The translations under genes and the position numbers were made by a program. A stretch of DNA of 64,000 bases, taken from contig NC_083339.1 in assembly GCF_019175385.1 (NCBI RefSeq), forward strand, positions 47,478,074-47,542,073, in the 5' to 3' direction. The DNA comes from Lycium barbarum (Eukaryota; Streptophyta; Magnoliopsida; Solanales; Solanaceae). The notes beneath the pieces were generated by a model, which saw only the letters and a program-made list of their open reading frames with translations, searched no databases and was not told the origin of the DNA. This document shows, in pieces, positions 1 to 11,149 of the stretch; within the stretch, counting starts at the first letter, position 1; every line of letters starts with the position of its first letter.

Positions 1-205
1 CCAGGCATGTAATGTTTTTCTTGGTGTTTTCTTGGTCGTGTGTGGCCATGATAATTGTCGTTGTTGTTGTTGCCCTGTGAGACGATGTATTTTGGGTTGC
101 TGTGCAGGATGGTAGTGCCGTATTATAGGGGAAACTCTGGTGGAATTTTTATAGAATCCCCGAGAACCTAACATTTGAGGACGAATGTTCTTAAGGGGGG
201 AAGAA
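1..205 (+). mobile_element. 3' internal tail of a plus-strand Tekay-like LTR retrotransposon
   Basis: This is the non-coding end of the internal domain of an element that starts before the window. It matches, in opposite orientation, the segment 4502-4690 next to the LTR of the minus-strand Tekay element: both carry a 'gggaaactctg' stretch, then a short hairpin around 'gaggacgaatgtt', then a purine tract and an LTR. No coding frame survives here. Confidence 0.8.
193..205 (+). other. Polypurine tract (PPT)
   Basis: The purine run 'aaggggggaagaa' directly precedes the LTR start TGTTACACC. This is the plus-strand primer of Ty3/gypsy reverse transcription. An imperfect hairpin (arms 170-177 and 182-189, four-base loop) lies just upstream, as in the other elements here. 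Confidence 0.85.
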
Positions 206-2572
206 TGTTACACCTCGAAAGAATTTCATGTCGTCATATGATAGATAGACTAATGCGGGGTGAGCAAAATATGTTGTTTCTATAAGTAAGAAAGGTTATT
301 TAACGATCCTAGTTAAGATTTCAAAGAGGTTGGAAGTAAGAGGAGAAAGTTCCTTAACAAAGTATATGTGGTGTTTTGGAAAATTTCCGTAAAGTACCGA
401 GCTAATGTTGACTTAATGATGTCTTAAAGAAGAGTTGTAACTCTCCTTAGATTGGTAATGAAGTGTTAAACAAGTGTTAAGCAGGTTCCATAAGGATTGG
501 AGATCAAACGAAACGACGGAAACCATTCAGGGAAGTGGAGTTATACGACCACTTATACTGTCCGTATAAGGGGTCCGTATAACCCCCAGCAGGGAGATAT
601 TTTTCATGGTGGTCAACCACGGCCACTTATACGGACCGTATAAGTGTCCGTGTAACACCCGATGGGCTGAGTTATTCTAAAGTCTATAAATGTGATCCCA
701 CTTCATTATTTTCATTTTTCACACTTCTCCACTTCTCTCCAAGTCTCTAGAACATCCCATATATTTCATATATAGGAATCCAAGGGAAATCAAAGGCTCA
801 TATCACTAATCCAAGGGAATTAAGTATAAGGAAGCTCTTAGGGGGTTGCTAGAGTCAAGAAACTTTATGGATAGAAGCTAGGGTTTTTCTTCAAGAGAAG
901 TATTTCCATCCAAAGGTTATTCCTACTCAATCAAAGGCAATTTTTATGATAATTTCATGCTATTTGAACTATGGAGAGGTTGAAAGACTAGGGTAGAACA
1001 AGAAAGTAGAAAATGAAGTCTAAATGTAGCTTTTATGATGTTTATGAGTAGTAATATATATGTAGTCATGATTCTTAGTATGATATGAATATAACCATGT
1101 TATGGAAGGTAATAATGGGTATGAAGTTGCTAGTATGAGTTGAACATGGAGGTGAATATTGAAGGCTTAGTGTAATGTGATTATTTGAATTGGATATTAT
1201 GAGTTTATTATGGATGTTATTGTGGTTGTTGGGAGTTGTTTTGTGATATGGTGGAAGTTAACGAAATAGGGGAAACGTTGCCCAATTTTCATTAGACTAT
1301 GAATTATTCTGGTTTGAATTTAAAAGTATCATTAAGGCTTAAACATGGTATGAATCCTTCTAAATGTAGATTGTTCAAGCTTCAACGGTGAACGTTAGAT
1401 AGTTGAGAAGACAAGGAGGTATGTAAGGCTAACTCTTCTTTCAATAAGGCATGGTTCCTTGGCTATATATATATATATATATCCTCTTATGAGTTCCATA
1501 ATGTCCTCCAAATGATTCTATCTCCAAAGCTTCTAAAGCTCATGATCCTCGATACTTTCATGATTTCATCGCAGCCTTTATATGATAGTTGATCCTCCAA
1601 GGACAGATGTAACAAAAACGATAATGGTAATGATGTTGATGATACTTATGGACCCTTATGTATACGTGTCTAAGTATGCATGACTATTACGTGACACCGA
1701 GCTTATATGGCCAGGTATGGTACCTATCGCGCACACACCACTGCAGTTGGGTACGGATACCACTGAGCCTTGGTAGGGCCAGGTATGTATAATCACCGAG
1801 CCTTGTCATAGTTAGGTATGTGAAACCACTGAACCTTCGTGGTCGGGTATGCTATGGATATGAATATGTAAATGAATACAGATACGAATATGGATATGGA
1901 TATAGATATATGTATGTACACGAGCACATATTAGAAATTGAAGGTCCCTGTGAAAGCCAAGTAAGTAAGTAATGATGATGATGGCTTTATTATCTCCCGA
2001 TTCTCCAATCTTATGCTATTTCTTATGCTGTCTCTTATGCTCCTATTATGATGTTGATTATTCTTTACATACTCAGTACAATATTCGTACTGACGTCCTT
2101 TTGTTTGTGGACACTGCGTCATGCCCGCAGGTGGCCAGGGAGACAGGCTTGATCCATAGCTTCCTTACTCAGGGACTACTTAGAGGAGCTCCATTTTATC
2201 CGTAGCTACAACTTTTGTATTATTCTTTTGTGTACATGTATGGGCACGGCAGGGTCCTGTCCCACCTATATGATGTTACCTACTCTTCTTAGAGGCTCGT
2301 AGATAGATGTGCATGATTAGATGTCTTTAGCCTTGTCAACTTATATTTTGTATATTATCTTGATAGCCTCATCGGCTAGTGTATATGGATATGGGCATTG
2401 CGTTGATGATGATATAAATGTGTTGTTGCCCAATGAGTTTAGCTTTATTGATGTATAGTATTCATAAGTAAGCTATATGGTCCACCTAGATGTGAATACG
2501 AATGTACGATAAGAGGTACCCGGGTGGGTTAGCACCGGGTGCCCGTCCTGGCCCTCGGGTCGGGTCGTGACA
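206..2572 (+). repeat. 3' LTR, Tekay-like, about 2.37 kb
   Basis: The LTR begins TGTTACACCTCG straight after a PPT and ends CGGGTCGTGACA, the usual TG...CA ends of these families. It contains a cluster of TTATACGG/CCGTATAA palindromes (541-660), a TA microsatellite near 1465, degenerate tandem repeats (1685-1860) and the stem-loop core shared by most LTRs here (2063-2132). At 2573 it abuts a truncated opposite-strand LTR, so the right-hand TSD cannot be tested. Confidence 0.85.
1685..1860 (+). repeat. Degenerate tandem repeats in LTR, about 4 units of 40 bp
   Basis: Units of the form 'ccactgagcct...ggccaggtatg' recur about four times. Related modules ('gagtcccat..ggccgggtatg') occur in the LTRs at 27845-28010 (opposite strand) and 37555-37725, so this is a repeat shared between LTR families. 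Confidence 0.6.
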
Positions 2573-4501
2573 ACTACATACAACTGTCTACAGACCTTTG
2601 CTGGAATAAAAACTGTAGAAAAGACAGGACAGCGCCCCGTCATACCCATATGCATACATATCCAAAAAGGGCATACCAAAACTGTCTGTAGCTCCGGATA
2701 AAATGGTGCGTACTGACCACTGCTCAATCTAGAGGTCCTACTAAGCTGGACCACCTATCTGTCTCCTTGTACCTGCGGGCATGAACGCATTCCCCCGAGC
2801 AATTAGGAGTCAGTACGAAGAATGTACGGATTATGTAAGGCATAAGAACAATATATATACATAAGAATCACTGATAAGATCTGAACCTATAACTGAAATG
2901 ATGGACTACACGTACTTGTATGAACTAGTATCTGCCTAAATCTGCTTAAATCTACGTAACTGGCACAGCCTCTTTGGGCACATATTATGCATTCTCATAC
3001 CTATCAATGATGGTCGTGCATCTATATGAGTGCGTATATAACGCCTGATGTATGTGCGTATATAACGCCTGTAAGCCTCTATGGCATCTCGTCATATCAT
3101 ATAGGCTCCTCTGTGGCCATAATAAATATCATCATCCTAGTAGTAACGCGTATATAACGCCTATATCTCTTTTCATAGTTTACATATATCTAATAGTGAC
3201 GTATATAACGCCTGATATGAGTGCGTATATAACGCCTTCTAGTCACGGGTCAATATACATAATATATAATAAATGTAAATGCATGAATAAACTGTATGCA
3301 TAGAACTAGCTACATAAGACTGGACCTATGAACAGAAGGATTACTCGTAAATGGGGTATATGAACATCAAAGACTGAAGTACTTCTAATGCTTCTAAGAG
3401 TAGAGTAAATATGGAAGCTCACTTATTTGCTTGTCGGATCATATCATAGGAACATGCCCAAAGAAGGAAAGAATGACCTTAACATACTTGGAAGTGTACT
3501 CAATCGTCCAACTTCTACCTATCGAACTTGCAAGTCTACAATTAAGATAACACAGGGCTTAATTAGACTATTTACTTCGCTTACTAACCATCATCAAACA
3601 CGTATAAAGCTCAACGAACTATAGACAATAATTTCCTTTGTATGCTTACACCTCTCCAACTTCTCATTCGATCCCACATCCACTACAATACTCACATCAA
3701 CAATGCCAACACACACATATATATATATATCAAGATATACGTAAACCCGCTTCCAATCATCTCTTAAAATAACCCTAAGTCACTATTTTGTCTTTCATCA
3801 ACTCATCACCGCCACAACTATCCCCTCTTTGCTTATAATCACGAAAACTCTTGATACTCAACTTAAATATAAGGGTAGAAATCATTTACATACCTTGAGG
3901 GGTCAAGAATCCCAATAATAACTTCAACTTCAACTCCCTAAACTCCACAACTTGAAGAAACCCTAGAAGCAACCTTCTTTTTCACTATCTTGGGTTTACA
4001 GGGTCCGGGTCTTGTCCAATCTTCACTAATATGAAGAAAAATATAGGAGAGAATATCTTAGGGTTTTTATGATTTTTGAAGGAGGAAAAATATGAAATAG
4101 GGTCGTGGACCACCTATTTATACTTAGAAGCCAAAAAGGCTATAACGTCCCGTTCGTCGAGCGGGTTGAAGGCCCGTTGACGTGCCGACGGTCCGTTGAC
4201 CTGCGCCTGCAGATGTATAGTTGCAAGACCCTGTCGACGCCGTACGTCGACGGTCTGTATAACATGTTGACGACCCGTTGACGATGACTGGTGTCTTGCA
4301 GATTTTCTGATTCAGTTCAGATCGCATCGATTCAATTCGTTCAACTTCTAACTCTGTAATTTGGCAGGAATATCTGCTGGTACCCTCGTACATGGGATAA
4401 GATATTTTCTTCCTCAAAATTCGGGCTCAGGTCTCTATTCCAAGGGCATACCCGACTAGGAAACCATAGGTTCTACTACTACAAACACGAAGGGTGTAAC
4501 A
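2573..4501 (-). repeat. 3' LTR of the Tekay element, distal end truncated
   Basis: On the minus strand this LTR starts TGTTACACCCTTCG at 4501. The first 300 bp are nearly the same as 9417-9711, which proves the pair. It runs to 2573, where the expected ...CGTGACA end is lost against the neighbouring LTR. It contains the conserved LTR core (2771-2843), five GCGTATATAACGCC repeats and a GTCGACGG-rich palindromic stretch (4141-4285). Confidence 0.8.
3031..3236. repeat. Five dispersed copies of GCGTATATAACGCC
   Basis: The near-palindromic 14-mer occurs at about 3032, 3056, 3148, 3199 and 3222, spaced 24-90 bp apart, with a TATATAA core. A related copy is at 57308 and a variant at 59082, both in minus-strand LTRs. 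Possible roles are promoter elements or protein-binding sites; neither is shown. Confidence 0.6.
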
Positions 4502-4537
4502 TTCTCTCCCCCTTAGGAATATTCGTCCTCGAATGTT
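4502..4537 (-). other. PPT and adjacent hairpin
   Basis: On the minus strand a purine run (4517-4502) precedes the LTR start. Just upstream is a hairpin with arms 4518-4525 and 4530-4537 around a four-base loop, with one mismatch. Confidence 0.75.
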
Positions 4538-4684
4538 CGAAAAATCCTGGGTTATAAAAATTTTGGCAGAGTTTCCCCTGTACTTACACCAATTCATCCT
4601 GCACGCAACAACCCAAAATAATGCCACACAGGGCCACATACTATAACACACAATGCCATGGCCTCACATGACCAATCAAGATAA

Positions 4685-6060
4685 CTAAAATGAAATATTA
4701 CCTGGGGGCGATGATGTCATAGACTGAACCTCCTGTACTGCTGGGAACAAATGCGGGTACTCAGTCTTCATTACCTCTTTCGCTTCCTAAGTCACTTCCT
4801 CAACATTCTTATTCCTCCACAAGACTTTAACGGAGGCTACATCCTTAGTTCGCAACCAACAGACCTGCTTGTCCAATATAGCCACTGGAACTTCTTCGTA
4901 TGATAACTGCTCGGTCATCTGAATGTCATTCAGTGGTATCACTCTTGAAGGATCTCTGATACACTTACGAAGCTTTGATACATGAAATACTGGATGTACC
5001 GATTCTAATTCAGAAGGCAATTATAGCTCACATGCCACTCTACCCATTATACGAATGATCTTATATGGCCCAATATATCGAGGGCTCAACTTACCCTTCT
5101 TACCAAACCTCATAACTCCCTTCATAGGAGAAACTTCCAGGAACACCCAGTCGCCTATCTCGAACTCTAGCTTACGTCGCCAATTATCCGGATAGGATTT
5201 CTGTCGGCTCTGAACTGTTAGCAACCTCTCTCTAATCACTTTCACCTTATCAACTGTTCGCTGAATTAAGTCTGGGCCTAGTAACTGATTCTCTCCAACA
5301 TCGAACCACCCTATGGGTGATCTGCATCTCCGCCCATATAAGGCCTCAGAAGGAGCCATCTGAAAACTAGAATAGTGACTGTTGTTATATGCAAACTCGA
5401 TAAGAGGAAAATGATCATCCCAACTGCCTTGAAAGTCAAGTACACAAGCTCTAAGCATATCCTCAAGGGTTTGTATAGTACGCTCTGCTTGTCCATCTGT
5501 CTGGGGGTGAAATGCAGTACTAAGACTCACCTGGGTCCCCAATCCTTGCTGAATAGACTTCTAGAATTTGGCTATGAACTGTGCTCCCCTATATGAAAAA
5601 ATGGCTGAAGGAACACCATGAAGTCGTACAATCTCCTAAAAATAAAGCCTTGCATAATTCTTGGCTGCATAAGTAGTTCTGATAGGCAGAAAGTGAGCTG
5701 ACTTAGTGAGCTTATCAACTATGACCCATATCGAATCACACTTCTGCTGAGTGCGGGGAAACCCTGTAATGAAGTCCATATTAATTACCTCCCACTTCCA
5801 TGTCGAAATTTCCATAGCCTGCAATAGACCTCCAGGCTTCTGGTGCTCTATTTTGACCTGCTTACAATTTGAACACTGAGCGAAAAATTCTGCTATATCT
5901 CTTTTCATACCATCCACTAATAAACTTCCTTGAGATCATGGTACATCTTTGTTGAGCCTGGATGAATAGAATAGCGGGAGTAATGTGCCTCCCCCATAAT
6001 CTACTGACGGAGTCCTGCAACATTAGGGACACACAATCTACCTCGATACATGAGTACTCC
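4685..6060 (-). pseudogene. pol: integrase with C-terminal chromodomain (degenerate)
   Basis: Integrase joins retrotransposon DNA to the host chromosome; the chromodomain of chromoviruses is thought to steer it to heterochromatin. Visible parts in order: the zinc-binding region (QCSNCKQVK near 5870), the catalytic core (INMDFITGFP with the first Asp, then HPQTDGQAERTIQTLED and EFAYNNSHYSS), a GDWVFLEVSPMKG block near 5140, an ELESVHPVFHVSKLRK block near 4990, and a chromodomain-like tail (about 4930-4770). The second catalytic Asp, normally in S-D-R-G, reads S-Y-R-G. TAG stops replace a Gln (RLYF*EIV) and Trp codons (AKF*KS, VT*EA). The last in-frame stop is at 4685-4687. It is inactive. Confidence 0.88.
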
Positions 6061-7560
6061 ATCACCTGTGATCACAAAGGGTGTCTTTTCTTTCTGAGGG
6101 GTTGTATCTCGGTACTGAACTAAAACATGATCCTCATACTGATGCTCATTTATCTCTACTACCAAGGATGATACCGCTGTGTCTTGAACAGTAACTCCTG
6201 CATCGCCTAAATCTATCAATCGAACTCCGAGGCTAGCTAATAGATGAACCTCACGAACCTTTTCTCTTCTCTCTGGCGACACATGTGACAAGCTACCCAT
6301 AGATTTACGACTGAGGGCATCGGATACCACATTAGCCTTCCCGGGATGGTACAAAATATCCATATCATAGTCTTTTAACCTCTCTAACAATCGCCTCTGA
6401 CGCAAGTTCAAGTCCTTCTGCTTAAAGATGTAGTGGAGACTCTTATGATCAGTATAGATATCAACATGGACACCGTATAAGTAGTGCCTCCATATCTTCA
6501 TGGCATGAATCACTACCGCTAACTCAAGATCATGGGTTGGATAATTCTCCTCGTGCTTCTTCAACTATCTAGAAGCATAAGCGACAACTTTACCATGCTG
6601 CATCAACACACAGCCCAACCCAACACCTGAAGCATCATAATATACCATATAGCCATCTGCTCCTTTCGGAAGAGTCAAAACTGTTGCTGAAGTTAACTTA
6701 TCCTTCAACATCGAAAAGCTCACCTCACAAGCATCTGTCTATTGGAACTTAGCTGATTTCCGAGTCAATTTGGTCAATGGGGCTGAAAGAGAGGAAAATC
6801 CTTCTACAAACCATTTATAATAACCTACCAATCCCAAGAAACTACGTATCTCCGTTAGTGCCGTGGGCCTTGGCCAATTCTTCACAGCCTCAATCTTCTG
6901 GGCATCCACTCTAACGACTTCCTCTGAAATAATGTGACCCAGAAAAGCCACAAAGTTCAAACAGAACTCACACTTAGAAAACTTGGCATACCACTCTTTA
7001 CCTCGAAGAATTCCAAGTACTGCCTGCAGATGTTCTGCATGATCGGCCTCTAACGGCGAATAAACCAGAATATCATCTATGAACACAATCACGAAAAAAT
7101 CTAGAAAGGGCTTGAATACGCGATTCATCAAATCCATGAATACGGCTGGGGCGTTAGTCAGCCCGAACGACATAACACGAAACTCATAGTGGCCATACCT
7201 AGTCTAGAATGCCATCTTCGGAATGTCCTCTTCCTTGACCTTGATCTAGTAATATCCTGATCTTAAGTCTATCTTCGAGAAATATTTAGCGCCTTGTAAT
7301 TGATCGAATAAATCATCGATCCTCGAGAGCGGATACTTATTCGTTACAGTCACCCTATTCAATTGCCTATAATCAATACACATTCGCAAAGATCCATCCT
7401 TCTTTCTCACAAATAATATCGGCGCTCCCCACGGTGATGTACTAGGCCTGATAAAGCCCTTCTCGAGCAAATCTTTCAACTTCTCTTTCAATTCTTTCAA
7501 CCCCGCAGGTGCCATCCTATAAAGAGGAATAGATATTGGCTGAGTGTCTAGCAATAAGTC
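6061..7560 (-). pseudogene. pol: reverse transcriptase and RNase H (degenerate)
   Basis: RT copies the element RNA into DNA and RNase H removes the template. RT motifs visible: [16 protein letters not shown] near 7460, [16 protein letters not shown], the [10 protein letters not shown] block, MSFGLTNAP, and the catalytic box [12 protein letters not shown] near 7070. RNase H shows [11 protein letters not shown] near 6450 and the connection ends [10 protein letters not shown] near 6310. TAG stops interrupt it after RSGYY, near AF*TRYGH, after AKFQ and before LKKHEENY; family comparison suggests most were CAG or TGG. The RT aspartates (IDD) are intact although the frame is not. Confidence 0.9.
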
Positions 7561-8447
7561 AATAGTAAAATCAATCTCCCTCTCTGGGGGAATGCCTGGA
7601 AGCTCATCTGAAATACTTTTGGGAACTCATTAACCTCAGGAGCAGACTGAAGAGTCAGCGACTCTACTTGTACATCTTGAACTCGAACTAGGTGAAAAAC
7701 ATACCCTTTTCTGATCATCTTCTCTACCTTGAGGTAGGAAATAAACTTACCCCTAGGTGAAGTAACATTGCCCTTCCACTCTAGGACTGGCTCGCCTGGC
7801 AACTGGAATAAAACCATTTTTGCTCTACAATCAACATTAGCATAACAAGAAGCTAACCAGTCCATGCCCATAATAACATCAGAATCAACCATATCTAACT
7901 CAATTAGGTCTGCTATGGTATGGCGGTCATAAACTATAACAACACAGTCTCGATATACCCGCCTAGCTATAATCGGATCACCAACTGGCGAAGACACCTC
8001 AAAAGGTCTAATCAACTCAGGCTCTATCCCAAACTTTCCGGCAACAAAAGGCGTAACATAAGATAAAGTGGAACCTGGATCTATCAGTGGATAAACATCA
8101 TGGGAGGAAACTGATAATATACCAGTAACAACATCAGGAGATGCCCCACGGTCCTGTCTACCAGCCAATGCATACACGTGGTGCTGAGGACCGCTCGAGC
8201 TGGATGCTCTACTCCTCCCTCTTCCTCGTCCTGCTGGCGTCTGAAAAACTTGTGCTGAAGGGCGCACTGTAGAAGATGAGCTAGCCACAGACCCTGTAAG
8301 CTGAACCATACCTGAATCAACCCCTATCGGGCACTCCCTCATCCTTTGGCCTGGCTGGGCACAAGAATAACAAACATCTGAACCCAACCGACACTGACCT
8401 GCATGTAACTTGCCACACTGAGAACATCGCGGCAAAGGGGGCCTCAT
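7548..8447 (-). pseudogene. gag zinc knuckles and aspartic protease
   Basis: An open stretch of 299 codons holds the end of gag and the protease. The first knuckle is CSQCGKLHAGQC (residues 8-19). A second, CYSCAQPGQRMREC (residues 26-39), has Gln where the zinc-binding His belongs. A Ser/Arg/Gly-rich linker follows. The protease active site reads DPGSTLSYVT at residue 123, the usual form in this lineage, followed by VIMGMDWL. A frameshift near 7600 (after NEFPKVFQ) breaks the join to RT. Confidence 0.85.
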
Positions 8448-9416
8448 CTGACCTGACTCTGTTCGTACTGGGAGCCTGATGCTCTAGAACTCTGGCCCGT
8501 TCCGGAATAAGAAGACCGGTCAAATCATGGACCTGGAAACCGCGGAGGTGCACTCCCTGCCGGCTGATAAGAATACCTGGGATGTTGTTGCCTCTGTCCT
8601 CCCCTGAACTCACCAACCATATCAAAAGATCTAGTCCTCTTACCACGGCTCCGGTCACCCTCACGCTCTATCCTCCGCTGGCGTTTACGGTCCTTCACAT
8701 TCTATGCATACGCCTGTATAGGGAGATGTCCATGCCTGGCTATAGTGCAGCGGTCGTGCACTCATCTATCAAGTGCGGCCCTAGACCGGCCACAAAGCGA
8801 TGAACTCTATCCTTCATCTCAGCCACCATGGCTGGGGCATATCTTGCTAGGGAATCGAAATGTAGACAATACTCTTGCACATTCATACTACCCTACAAAA
8901 TACGTAGGAACCTATCTACTCGGGCCCATCGAACCTCTGGAGGTAAGTAATAGCGAAGAAAAGCATCTGAGAACTCTCGCCACACAGCTGGAGGGGCATT
9001 TTCTCCCCTAGATAACTCCCATACCTGATACTACTGTATCGAAATATGCTGGAGTCTATATGAAGCCAACTCTACTGACTCAACCTCATCCACGTGCATA
9101 ACCCTCAAAGTCCTCTGCGTACAATCTATAAAATCCTGGGGGTCCACGTTTTGCTTTACCATAGAAAACTCAGGAGGACCTAACCCAAGGAAGGTCTTAA
9201 CCCTCGAACTACTGGCCCTGTCTGTTGGGTCAACACCACCTCCCTGCCACTGTGCCTGGGCGGCTACTAATCTGGTCAACAACTGTACAACATCCCGTAC
9301 ATCTTGTCCCTCTACCTCCGGCTGAGGAACTGGGGCTAGTGCTGGAGGCGGGGTGTGTGATGTCTCAGATGGCCCCTCACTCTGAATCTCATCCTGGGCC
9401 GTTGAGTATGACTAGT
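8448..9416 (-). pseudogene. gag capsid region (degenerate)
   Basis: Gag forms the virus-like particle. Recognisable pieces on the minus strand include LTRLVAAQAQ near 9280, KTFLGLGPPEFS..DPQDFID near 9180, and a capsid-like stretch with a WREFSDAFLRYYLPPE-type segment near 8970, all broken by stops and shifts. The N-terminus is missing because the frame runs straight into LTR sequence near 9417. Confidence 0.75.
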
Positions 9417-9711
9417 ACCCCCATCAACTTGCGCCTGTAGATGTATGGCTGCGGGATCCTATCAATGCCGCACATCGACTGTCCGTCGAACATGTCGACT
9501 ACCCGTCACGATGACTGGTGTCCTGCAGATTTTCTGATTCAGTTCAGATCGCGTCGATTCAACTTCTAACTTTGTAATTTGACAGGAATATCTACTGGTA
9601 CCCTCGTACATGGGGTAAGATATTCTAAATTTGGGCTCAGGTCTCTATTCCAAGGGCATACCCAACTAGGAAACCATAGGTTCTACTACTACGAATACGA
9701 AGGGTGTAACA
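9417..9711 (-). repeat. 5' LTR remnant of the Tekay element, about 295 bp
   Basis: This matches the first 300 bp of the LTR ending at 4501 with few changes and ends at TGTTACACC (9711). The remaining LTR, PBS and leader have been lost; LTR sequence joins gag directly. Confidence 0.85.
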
Positions 9712-11120
9712 GAAACCTTGGGAAGTAGGGTGGAAGCAATTGAAGGAGGTAGTAGGGAGGTCTCGTATTCGCCCCTAGTGTAATATCAAGGTGGCACAAG
9801 TGGAGCTACTCGAAGCACTTCACTTACATTGTCACCCGGCACCTTCCATCATCTATATAACCCTACTCCCCAAAGCACTCCCCAAAACACAACTCTCACC
9901 CCACCAAACAACATTCCCATAGGCCAACGGAACAACCCACCCCCACAATATCAAACTCGAAATGACACACATCCAAATGATCCACCCCTTAATGATCCAT
10001 ACCTAAATGCACCAATGCCACCCCAAAACCGTCCAAACATCCAAAAAATAAATGATAAGATAGAAGAAGCTATACTTGAGCACGAACGTTATGGTGTCCA
10101 AGGTGGGAGGCAACGAGGGTAAGCACAAGGAGGTTATGGAGGAAGGGGTGGAAGGAATGGTCTTAACCCTCACATGGGTAGGCAAGGATGGTACCAAGCT
10201 CGTGAAGGGTAACAAGGTCGTGACCATCGAGGTTATAATGAAGATGGAGATTGAATGGGAACCATGGTTATGGAGGAGGGCGAGACACGAGTCTTAATTC
10301 AATTAAGGTTATTCTCCCAACTTTAAAATAAGGAAGTGACCCCGATACATTTCTTGATTAGGAGATGCATTGTGATAGAATCTTCTTGACGAATGACATG
10401 TCCGAGGTGAAAAAGGCGTCTTATGCCATTGCTCAATTCGAAGGGTACCCCTCCACATGGTGGGAAACTCAAGTGAAAGCAAGAAGAATTATTGGACATC
10501 CTCTCACACCTACTTGGGATGAATTGAAGGATGCCATGCGGCGTAAGTATGTCACCGAACGCTACAAGGAAGAACAACTCAAAAAGGTGTATACCTTAAG
10601 GCAAAACAAAAAGAGTGTGGAAGAATACTATGATGAGTTCCAAATTGTCAAGATGAGAATCGACTTTGAAGAGGATGAGTTAAATGCTATGAATCGGTTC
10701 CGAGCTGGGTTAAATGGTGACATTGTCTCCCAAATGAGACTCCACAACGATGGGAACATTGAAGAAACCCTTCAAGCGGCTATTGAAATAGAGGAGGGTC
10801 TCAAGAAAGATAAAATTAATAAGTCAAGGGGCTATGTGAGTTCATGGAATAATAACAAAGAACGAGGAGCTTCCTCGTCCAATTGGCAAAAGAATAAAGG
10901 CCCCATGCAAGAAGCCAAGAAACCCTTTATGAAGAATACTCAAGTTGAGAAGCATGTTTACAAACAACCTCCGAAGTTTACTCCAAAAGAATGAGGTACG
11001 AAAACTCCTATTCAATGCTTTAAATGTCATGGCTTCAGTCATAGAGTAAGTGGCCCTAATCGTAGAGCATTTATTTTGAGAGCCACTTGTAGTGAGGATG
11101 AGGAATAATGTGAGGAAGAA
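9712..11120 (+). pseudogene. gag of the CRM-like element
   Basis: The N-terminal part (9829-10260) is rich in Pro, Asn and Gln and is frameshifted. The capsid-like core is open at 10365-10994, with YAIAQFEGYPSTWWETQ, WDELKDAMRRKYV and KSVEEYYDEFQ blocks typical of retrotransposon gag. A Lys/Asn-rich tail follows. The zinc knuckle CFKCHGFSHRVSGP (about 11020-11060) has Gly where the last Cys is expected, and a TGA precedes it. It is inactive. Confidence 0.82.
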
Positions 11121-11149
11121 GATGACGAGGGTGATTATGAGAATGAACA

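Larger units (their letters stand above)
2573..9711 (-). mobile_element. Degenerate Tekay/Del chromovirus (Ty3/gypsy), minus strand
   Basis: Read on the minus strand the order is 5' LTR remnant (9711-9417), gag, protease, RT, RNase H, integrase, chromodomain, PPT and 3' LTR (4501-2573). That order and a C-terminal chromodomain-like segment place it in the Tekay/Del chromoviruses. The element is dead: most of the 5' LTR, the PBS and the leader are missing, the frame is interrupted by several TAG codons and at least one frameshift, and a key integrase aspartate is changed. The right edge joins a foreign gag at 9712. The left edge is cut by the LTR ending at 2572, so no TSD pair can be read. Confidence 0.85.

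Noticed and set aside
9829..10122. Stand-alone Pro/Asn-rich protein gene
   Set aside because: It is better explained as the N-terminal part of the CRM-like gag, with a frameshift before the capsid block at 10365.
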